Shown here: positions 45,143-50,836 of the stretch, in pieces
Position numbering within the stretch: position 1 is the stretch's first letter
Layout of the letters: every line of letters starts with the position of its first letter
DNA from: Polaromonas sp.
GTDB lineage: Bacteria > Pseudomonadota > Gammaproteobacteria > Burkholderiales > Burkholderiaceae_C
Direction: 5' to 3'
Length of the DNA stretch: 50,836 bases
Assembly: GCA_013298815.1 (NCBI GenBank)
Contig: JAAFJF010000019.1
Span: 1 to 50,836 of the forward strand
Made by a program: the position numbers and the translations under genes
Notes under the pieces: model-generated
What the model was told of the DNA's origin: nothing
Seen by the model: the letters and a program-made list of their open reading frames with translations, nothing else
Database searches by the model: none

Positions 45143-45205
45143 ATGCCAGCAAAGTTGTTCGCATATACTGAATTAGTTAGCATTTATCAATACAAGGAAA
45201 ATACT

Positions 45206-45343
45206 ATGTGGAAAATGATTGTGGGATTTCTTTTATTTGCTGCGGTGGCAGTTTATTTACTTAGTAAGGGGGGGGATATCGATATGACTGGAGAAAAGCA
45301 TGGATCGGTGCCTTTTTCACAAGCGAATTCAATTGCTTCTTAA
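45206..45343 (+). CDS. Small single-span membrane protein
   Basis: A 45-residue protein starting at ATG 45206, preceded by AAGGAA at 6 bases; a longer form from 45143 would begin at the terminator's T tract. One membrane helix (MWKMIVGFLLFAAVAVYLLSK) is followed by a polar tail (GGDIDMTGEKHGS). I recall similar tiny proteins in Comamonadaceae next to uvrA or transporter genes; no function is known. Confidence 0.65.
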   Translation: MWKMIVGFLLFAAVAVYLLSKGGDIDMTGEKHGSVPFSQANSIAS

Positions 45344-45443
45344 ATTTCCATTAACTTGATAAGTTTCAATTAGTGGAAAAACCTCATTGTTTAAAGTTTG
45401 ATTTGTTGTCTAATGTAGTTACAGGTAACATTTTGAAATTGAC

Positions 45444-45920
45444 ATGCGGTTAACAAAAACAGAAATTGGCAAAAAAGCAATCAGTGATCGTTCGATCGCT
45501 TTGAGTCCAAGGCAACGCTCAGCCCTCATTATTTTTAATGGTGAGCGTTCCCTTGACGACGTATTAACAATGTTGGTTGGCTTAGGCTTTACGAAAGCTG
45601 ATGTCGATCACATGGTGTCTCTCGGCTTGCTTGAGGAAGTTAAAGATCCTTTAGAAACAAAAGCAAATGCACCCACCGTAAACACTGAAGCTTTAGGTGG
45701 TTTTGTTGATGTTAGCGATGCACAGTCTCGTTACAAACTTGCTTACCCTTTGGCAACGCAACTCACCGCGAGTTTGGGGCTTCGCGGTTTCCGTCTGAAT
45801 TTGGCGGTTGAGGCTGCTGGTAGTTACTCGCAACTTGTTCAGCTTTTCCCAAAAATTAAAGAAGCCGCTGGCGCTGAAAAATCATTAGCTTTAGAGAACG
45901 CCCTGCGCGGCAGCGTTTAA
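45444..45920 (+). CDS. Conserved hypothetical protein
   Basis: A 158-residue soluble protein without signal or membrane segment. Residues 1-70 (KTEIGKKAISDRSIALSPRQRSALIIFNGERSLDDVLTML...MVSLGLLEEV) look like a winged-helix domain; the C-terminal part after residue 100 is helical (YPLATQLTASLGLRGFRLNLAVEAAG). I do not recognise a named family. It lies about 98 bases before the UvrA-like gene on the same strand. Confidence 0.75.
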   Translation: MRLTKTEIGKKAISDRSIALSPRQRSALIIFNGERSLDDVLTMLVGLGFTKADVDHMVSLGLLEEVKDPLETKANAPTVNTEALGGFVDVSDAQSRYKLAYPLATQLTASLGLRGFRLNLAVEAAGSYSQLVQLFPKIKEAAGAEKSLALENALRGSV

Positions 45921-45983
45921 GGTTCGTTTTTGATAGATTACAAGGTTAATTACAAATCTATCGCCTATGTCTAATTTCTTGCC

Positions 45984-45989
45984 TAGAAT
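45984..45989 (+). promoter_or_regulatory. Possible -10 box of the UvrA-like gene
   Basis: TAGAAT lies 29 bases before the ATG at 46019. No convincing -35 box at proper spacing, so this is weak. AGGAAAG (46003-46009) further on is a good ribosome site. Confidence 0.3.
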
Positions 45990-46018
45990 CGTAGCTCGAT
46001 CTAGGAAAGAACACATTC

Positions 46019-49000
46019 ATGGCACAGGGAACCATCCGCATTCGCGGTGCACGTCAGCATAATCTCAAAAATCTTGACCTCGATATCCGCACCGGTGAAT
46101 TGACCGTAGTTACTGGGCCTAGTGGCTCAGGCAAATCAAGTCTGGTGTTTGATACCTTGTTTGCCGAGGGGCAACGCCGCTACGTAGAAACCTTCTCAGC
46201 CTACGCCAGGCAGTTCTTGGACCGCATGGATAAACCAGCGGTAGATCGTGTTGATGGCGTTCCTCCCGCGATTGCGATTGACCAGACCAATCCCGTTCGC
46301 AGCTCGCGTTCAACAGTTGGCACCATGACCGAGCTGAACGATCACCTGAAGCTGTATTTTGCCCGGGCGGCACAGTTGTTTGACCGCGACACCGCTCTGT
46401 TGGTTCGGCACGATTCGTCCGAGTCAATTTATGCGCAGATGCTGGAGCGTGCTGCCGCACTGGGAGACGATCCGCGGCTGGCGGTGACCTTCCCCGTTGA
46501 GCTGCCTGCGCAAACCACGGCTGAAGAGGTCACGCAGTGGCTGTCTGCCAGCGGCTTTACCAAAGTGCAAGCGGAACGCGAACTGGCTACGGTGACCGGG
46601 CCGCGCAAATTGCTGGATGTCGTTGCTGATCGCTTCCGTATCGGAACGGCAGACAAGTCGCGTGTGATTGAAGCCATTGAAGTGGCGCTCAAACGTGGCA
46701 GTGGACGTGTCAATGTGTATGCCGGCGATGATGGAATGATGTGGAAATTTTCCACCGGACTGCATTGCCCCGAGAGCGACCGTCGTTATTCAGACCCCAT
46801 TCCCTCGGCCTTCTCATTCAATTCACCGGTTGGCGCGTGCGAAAAATGCAAAGGCTTTGGCCGCGTCATTGGCGTGGACTACGGTCTGGTCATCCCCAAC
46901 GACAAGTTGACCCTGCGCGCCGGTGCCATCAAGCCCATGCAGACCCCCGCCTGGAAAGAGTGCCAAGACGACCTGATGCGCCATGCTGAGGCGGCAGGCA
47001 TCCCGCGCGACACGCCGTATTACAAACTCACGGCAGAACACAAACACTGGGTTGTCAACGGCTCACCCAACTGGAACGGCAAGTGGAACCAGCACTGGTT
47101 TGGCGTGAAACGATTTTTTGAGTACCTGGAGACCAAGTCCTACAAAATGCACATTCGCGTGCTGCTGTCCAAATACCGCAGCTACACAACTTGCGAAACC
47201 TGCAATGGTGCGCGCCTGAAAACCGAGAGCCTGATCTGGCGCATTGGTAGCAAGGCAGATGCGGATGCTGTACTCACACCCGTCAAGCGCTTTCTGCCCA
47301 GCGGCACCAAATGGTCGCGTGATCAACTAGAAGCCTTGCCAGGTTTGTGTCTGCACGACCTGATGCTGCTGTCGATTGACAAGCTGCGGCTATTCTTTGG
47401 CCGTCAAGTCGTAGAGCACGTTGTTGGCGCAGACATGTCGCGCAGTGCCACTTCTGGTGACCAGCAAGCTTTGGCGATGTTGCATGAAGAAATCAACACC
47501 CGCCTCAAATACCTGTGCGACGTCGGCATTGGCTACCTCAGTCTGGACCGCCAAAGCCGCACCCTGAGCGGCGGCGAAGTCCAGCGCATCAACCTCACCA
47601 CCGCGCTAGGCACCTCGCTGGTGAACACCTTGTTTGTTTTGGACGAGCCCAGCATCGGCCTGCACCCGCGCGACATGGGGCGCATCACCCAAGCGATGCT
47701 GCGATTGCGCGATGCTGGAAACACGTTAGTGGTGGTCGAGCATGACCCAGCCGTGATGCTAGCCGCCGACCGCATGATAGACATGGGCCCCGGCCCGGGG
47801 GAGCGGGGTGGCCAAATCGTGTTTGACGGCACCACCGAGCAGTTGCGCCATGCCGACACCTTGACCGGAGCCTATCTCGGTGGTCGCAAACAAATCGGTA
47901 TGGGCTTCCAGCGTTTGGTCAGTGACAGCACGCCACGCCTGATCCTGGAGGGTGCGCGCGAGCACAACCTCAAAAATGTCACGGTGGACCTGCCTTTGCA
48001 GCGACTTGTGACCATCACCGGGGTCAGTGGGTCGGGCAAGTCGAGTTTGGTGCAGGACATTTTGGCTCCGGCATTGCTTCGATACTTCGGCAAAGCGACC
48101 GATACGCCAGGCTTGCATGATCGTTTGTTGGGCGCAGATCATCTCAGCGATGTGGTGTTTGTCGATCAGTCCCCCATCGGCAAAACGGCCCGTTCCAACC
48201 CCGCCAGCTACGTGGGTGCATGGGACGCCGTGCGTGAACTGTTTGCGCAGGCACCGCTTGCCAAACAACGTGGCTACACGACCTCAAAATTCAGCTTTAA
48301 CAGCGGCGATGGCCGCTGCGCCCTGTGTGGTGGTTCGGGTTTTGAGCACATTGAAATGCAGTTTTTAAGCGACGTGTACCTGCGCTGCCAGGATTGCAAC
48401 GGCCTGCGTTACCGCCTCGAGGTGCTGGAGGTTCGCATCGAACGCCAAGGTAAGAGTTTCAATGTGGCCGATGTGCTCGATTTAACCGTCAGCGAAGCCG
48501 CTGCCATCTTTGCCGCCGACCGCGATGTCATCCGCGCCCTGCAACCCATCGTCGATGTCGGTCTTGAATACGTCAAACTCGGCCAACCTGTTCCCACCTT
48601 GTCGGGTGGTGAAGCCCAGCGCCTCAAACTGGCTGGCTTTTTAGCCGAAGCCGCCAAAAGCGGCAGCTCCAGCCGGCAGCCCGTGGCTAAAAAAGGCACA
48701 CTGTTCCTGTTTGACGAACCCACCACCGGTTTGCATTTTGACGACATCGCCAAGCTCATGCGCGCTCTGCGCAAACTGCAGGATGCCGGCCACTCCCTCA
48801 TCATCATCGAGCACAACCTGGACGTGATCCGCTCCAGCGACTGGCTGGTTGACCTGGGTCCTGAAGGCGGCGAGGCGGGCGGCGAGATCGTTGCCGTCGG
48901 CACGCCAGACGACCTGCGCCGCCATCCCAGCTCGCACACCGGCAAAGCCTTGCGTGATTACGACAGTGCGCTTGGGTTGGGCACGCACGGCGTCGCGGAG

Positions 49001-50836
49001 AAGGGCGGCTGGGTCATGCCAGCAGCTGTGCTGACGCCGCCAGTCCATGCTGAAAACACGCACATCCAAATCGTCAACGCCAAAGAGCACAACCTAAAAT
49101 CGCTCAGTGTCAACATCCCGCACGGTCAATTCACGGTGGTCACAGGCGTCAGTGGTTCCGGTAAATCGACGCTGGCGTTTGATATTTTGTTCAACGAAGG
49201 CCAGCGCCGCTACCTGGAAAGCCTGAACGCCTACGCCCGCAGCATCGTGCAGCCAGCAGGTCGGCCCGAGGTGGATGCGGTCTACGGCATCCCGCCCACG
49301 GTGGCGATTGAGCAGCGCCTCAGCCGGGGTGGTCGCAAATCCACCGTCGGCACCACCACTGAGGTGTGGCATTTCCTGCGCCTGCTCTACGTCAAGCTGG
49401 GAATCCAGCACTGCATCCATGACGGTGCCGCCGTTCAGCCGCAAACGCCAGACAGCATCGTCTCGCAGTTGTTGAAAAACTTCAAAGGTCAGCATATCGG
49501 CTTGCTGGCCCCGCTGGTCATCAACCGCAAAGGTGTCTACACCGAGCTGGCCGACTGGGCGCGCCCGCGTGGCTACACCCATCTGCGGGTGGATGGCAAC
49601 TTTTTGCCGACGACCGGTTTCCCGCGCATTGACCGTTTCAAAGAACACAGCATCGAGCTGCCCGTGGCGAGCCTAGACATCACACCCGAGAATGAAGCGG
49701 CTTTGCGATTGGCTCTGAGCATAGCCTTGGAGCACGGCAAAGGCGTGGTCTATGTGCTGAGCGATCTGGGCGGCCTGCGCAGCGCCATGGAAGACGGTGC
49801 TGAAACCTCCAAAATTGGCAAACTCAGCGTGTTCTCCACCAAACGCGCCTGCCCCGTCTGCAGCACCAGCTACGCCGAGCTGGACCCACGCCTGTTCAGC
49901 TACAACAGCAAACACGGCTGGTGCCCGAGCTGCGTGGGCACAGGCGTGGCGCTTACACGCGAGCAACGCAAAGCACTCGACGACACCCAGCGCGACGATC
50001 AAGACAAGGGCCGCGAGCAAAGCTTTGCCGAGCCGGAGCTGGATGATGTGAGCGGTGAAGCCTGCCCCAGCTGCCACGGCACGCGGCTCAACGCACAAGC
50101 CCGCGCCGTGCAGTTTCAAGGCATGGGCATTGCCGAGATGGCGCGCTTGAGCGTGCGCGATTTGCAGGCCGTGATCGCTGGCTGGCAGCTTGCGGGCCGT
50201 GATGGTGAAGTGGCGCGGGATCTGATTCCTGAGATCCTCTCGCGCCTTTCCTTCCTCCAAGAAGTGGGCCTTGGCTACCTCACGCTGGATCGCGGGGCGC
50301 CAACGCTCTCGGGCGGCGAGGCGCAGCGCATCCGCTTGGCCGCGCAGCTGGGCAGCAATTTGCAAGGCGTGTGCTACGTGCTCGATGAGCCCACCATCGG
50401 CCTGCATGCGCGAGACAACCACATCTTGCTGAACGCCCTTGCCAAACTCGGCGACAAAGGCAACACGCTGGTGGTGGTGGAGCACGACGAAGACACCATC
50501 CGCCGCGCCGACCACATCATCGACATTGGCCCCGGTGCGGGCAAACGCGGCGGGCGGCTGGTGGCGCAGGGCGATGTGGCGGTTTTGGGCAAGGCTGAAG
50601 ACTCGGTGACGGGCCGCTACTTGCGCCAGGCGATGAAGCACCCGCTGGTTGCCCGCCGCGGGCCGGGCGATGCCGAACTCGTCGTGAAACACGCCAAGCT
50701 GCACAACCTGCAAGGCATCGATGTGCGCGTGCCCTTGCATCGGCTGGTGGCAGTCACGGGCGTGAGCGGCTCGGGCAAATCCAGCTTTGCGCGCGATGTG
50801 CTTTTGGCCAATGTGGCACAGGCTGTAACTGCGCGC
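46019..50836 (+). CDS. Tandem UvrA-like ABC ATPase (3' partial)
   Basis: An open frame of 1606 codons from ATG 46019 to the window end, with no stop. It contains two UvrA-like units in tandem. Unit 1 (residues about 1-960) has Walker A motifs at G33 (GPSGSGKSS) and about G668 (GVSGSGKSS), LSGGEVQRINL and LSGGEAQRLKL signatures, and the zinc module CALCGGSG...CQDCNG. Unit 2 starts near residue 1015, has Walker A at G1043 and G1581, LSGGEAQRIRL, and CPVC...CPSC plus CPSCHGTRL; it is cut by the window end, so the full protein is probably about 1900 residues. In unit 1 the first zinc pair is C250-P-E-S253, with one Cys replaced, while C274/C277 remain. Standard UvrA is about 940 residues with a single unit. 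GC content is far above the surroundings (42 of 60 in 47641-47700, 46 of 60 in 50521-50580). It is probably a paralogue of the canonical UvrA, which would be elsewhere. Confidence 0.9.
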   Translation, partial: MAQGTIRIRGARQHNLKNLDLDIRTGELTVVTGPSGSGKSSLVFDTLFAEGQRRYVETFSAYARQFLDRMDKPAVDRVDGVPPAIAIDQTNPVRSSRSTVGTMTELNDHLKLYFARAAQLFDRDTALLVRHDSSESIYAQMLERAAALGDDPRLAVTFPVELPAQTTAEEVTQWLSASGFTKVQAERELATVTGPRKLLDVVADRFRIGTADKSRVIEAIEVALKRGSGRVNVYAGDDGMMWKFSTGLHCPESDRRYSDPIPSAFSFNSPVGACEKCKGFGRVIGVDYGLVIPNDKLTLRAGAIKPMQTPAWKECQDDLMRHAEAAGIPRDTPYYKLTAEHKHWVVNGSPNWNGKWNQHWFGVKRFFEYLETKSYKMHIRVLLSKYRSYTTCETCNGARLKTESLIWRIGSKADADAVLTPVKRFLPSGTKWSRDQLEALPGLCLHDLMLLSIDKLRLFFGRQVVEHVVGADMSRSATSGDQQALAMLHEEINTRLKYLCDVGIGYLSLDRQSRTLSGGEVQRINLTTALGTSLVNTLFVLDEPSIGLHPRDMGRITQAMLRLRDAGNTLVVVEHDPAVMLAADRMIDMGPGPGERGGQIVFDGTTEQLRHADTLTGAYLGGRKQIGMGFQRLVSDSTPRLILEGAREHNLKNVTVDLPLQRLVTITGVSGSGKSSLVQDILAPALLRYFGKATDTPGLHDRLLGADHLSDVVFVDQSPIGKTARSNPASYVGAWDAVRELFAQAPLAKQRGYTTSKFSFNSGDGRCALCGGSGFEHIEMQFLSDVYLRCQDCNGLRYRLEVLEVRIERQGKSFNVADVLDLTVSEAAAIFAADRDVIRALQPIVDVGLEYVKLGQPVPTLSGGEAQRLKLAGFLAEAAKSGSSSRQPVAKKGTLFLFDEPTTGLHFDDIAKLMRALRKLQDAGHSLIIIEHNLDVIRSSDWLVDLGPEGGEAGGEIVAVGTPDDLRRHPSSHTGKALRDYDSALGLGTHGVAEKGGWVMPAAVLTPPVHAENTHIQIVNAKEHNLKSLSVNIPHGQFTVVTGVSGSGKSTLAFDILFNEGQRRYLESLNAYARSIVQPAGRPEVDAVYGIPPTVAIEQRLSRGGRKSTVGTTTEVWHFLRLLYVKLGIQHCIHDGAAVQPQTPDSIVSQLLKNFKGQHIGLLAPLVINRKGVYTELADWARPRGYTHLRVDGNFLPTTGFPRIDRFKEHSIELPVASLDITPENEAALRLALSIALEHGKGVVYVLSDLGGLRSAMEDGAETSKIGKLSVFSTKRACPVCSTSYAELDPRLFSYNSKHGWCPSCVGTGVALTREQRKALDDTQRDDQDKGREQSFAEPELDDVSGEACPSCHGTRLNAQARAVQFQGMGIAEMARLSVRDLQAVIAGWQLAGRDGEVARDLIPEILSRLSFLQEVGLGYLTLDRGAPTLSGGEAQRIRLAAQLGSNLQGVCYVLDEPTIGLHARDNHILLNALAKLGDKGNTLVVVEHDEDTIRRADHIIDIGPGAGKRGGRLVAQGDVAVLGKAEDSVTGRYLRQAMKHPLVARRGPGDAELVVKHAKLHNLQGIDVRVPLHRLVAVTGVSGSGKSSFARDVLLANVAQAVTAR

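Noticed and set aside
49673-50740. Minus-strand open frame of 355 residues opposite the UvrA-like gene
   Set aside because: It is a shadow frame in GC-rich coding sequence; the + frame carries the ABC and zinc motifs.
1-50836. CRISPR array, rRNA or tRNA genes
   Set aside because: No regularly spaced repeats and no tRNA-like or rRNA-like sequence were recognised in the gaps, all of which are under about 190 bases. A covariance-model scan would settle small RNAs.

Overview
The window looks like a chromosomal segment of a betaproteobacterium of the order Burkholderiales, most likely Comamonadaceae. The evidence is the gene order gltBD - mlaFEDACB - ABC-2 exporter - ibaG - murA - hisG/hisD - hisCBHAFIE - HIT - tatABC, a short-form HisG, the leucine-degradation (liu) genes, and a dispersed repeat that resembles small repeats I remember from Comamonadaceae genomes. 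Base composition is mostly moderate, with strong local excursions: 77% GC in one hand-counted row of the last gene and 30% in one row of a hydrolase gene. Every gene I can support lies on the + strand. No rRNA, tRNA, CRISPR array, integrase or transposase was seen, and no gene-free stretch exceeds about 190 bases.

Layout. (1) 1-5947: glutamate synthase, with gltB cut by the window start. (2) 5956-12152: the Mla system for retrograde phospholipid transport, in the order F-E-D-A-C-B, then a two-gene ABC-2 exporter and ibaG. (3) 12197-15134: murA and an EptA-like phosphoethanolamine transferase. (4) 15220-24352: histidine biosynthesis (hisG, D, C, B, H, A, F, I, E). Two toxin-antitoxin modules sit between hisD and hisC: hepT-mntA, with a translationally coupled secreted Rap1a/Tai-like protein, and vapBC with a clear tandem operator. 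(5) 24349-26783: a small membrane protein, a HIT protein and tatABC. (6) 26842-41677: leucine/isovalerate catabolism (liuA, thiolase, a second acyl-CoA dehydrogenase, liuB, liuD, liuE), interspersed with a metallophosphatase lipoprotein, beta-carbonic anhydrase, an M20 peptidase, a rhodanese, a YchJ-like protein, a HAD phosphatase, an alpha/beta hydrolase and DUF4126. Two identical 22-bp palindromes precede liuA and liuB and are likely operators. liuC is not here. (7) 41677-45343: a YbaK-type deacylase, DUF1289, an HCCA-isomerase-like protein, an MHS-family transporter with a large loop insertion and a strong terminator, and a tiny membrane protein. (8) 45444-50836: a conserved hypothetical protein and a giant tandem UvrA-like protein that runs off the window.

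The most notable structure is a dispersed ~40-bp repeat with a palindromic core. It lies between genes in at least five places. One copy supplies the stop codon of gltB, and another reads through liuB in the same frame with the stop codon changed. Other notable points are the toxin-antitoxin modules inside the histidine cluster, the tandem UvrA with one degraded zinc-ligand pair, and carbonic anhydrase beside a biotin-dependent carboxylase pathway.
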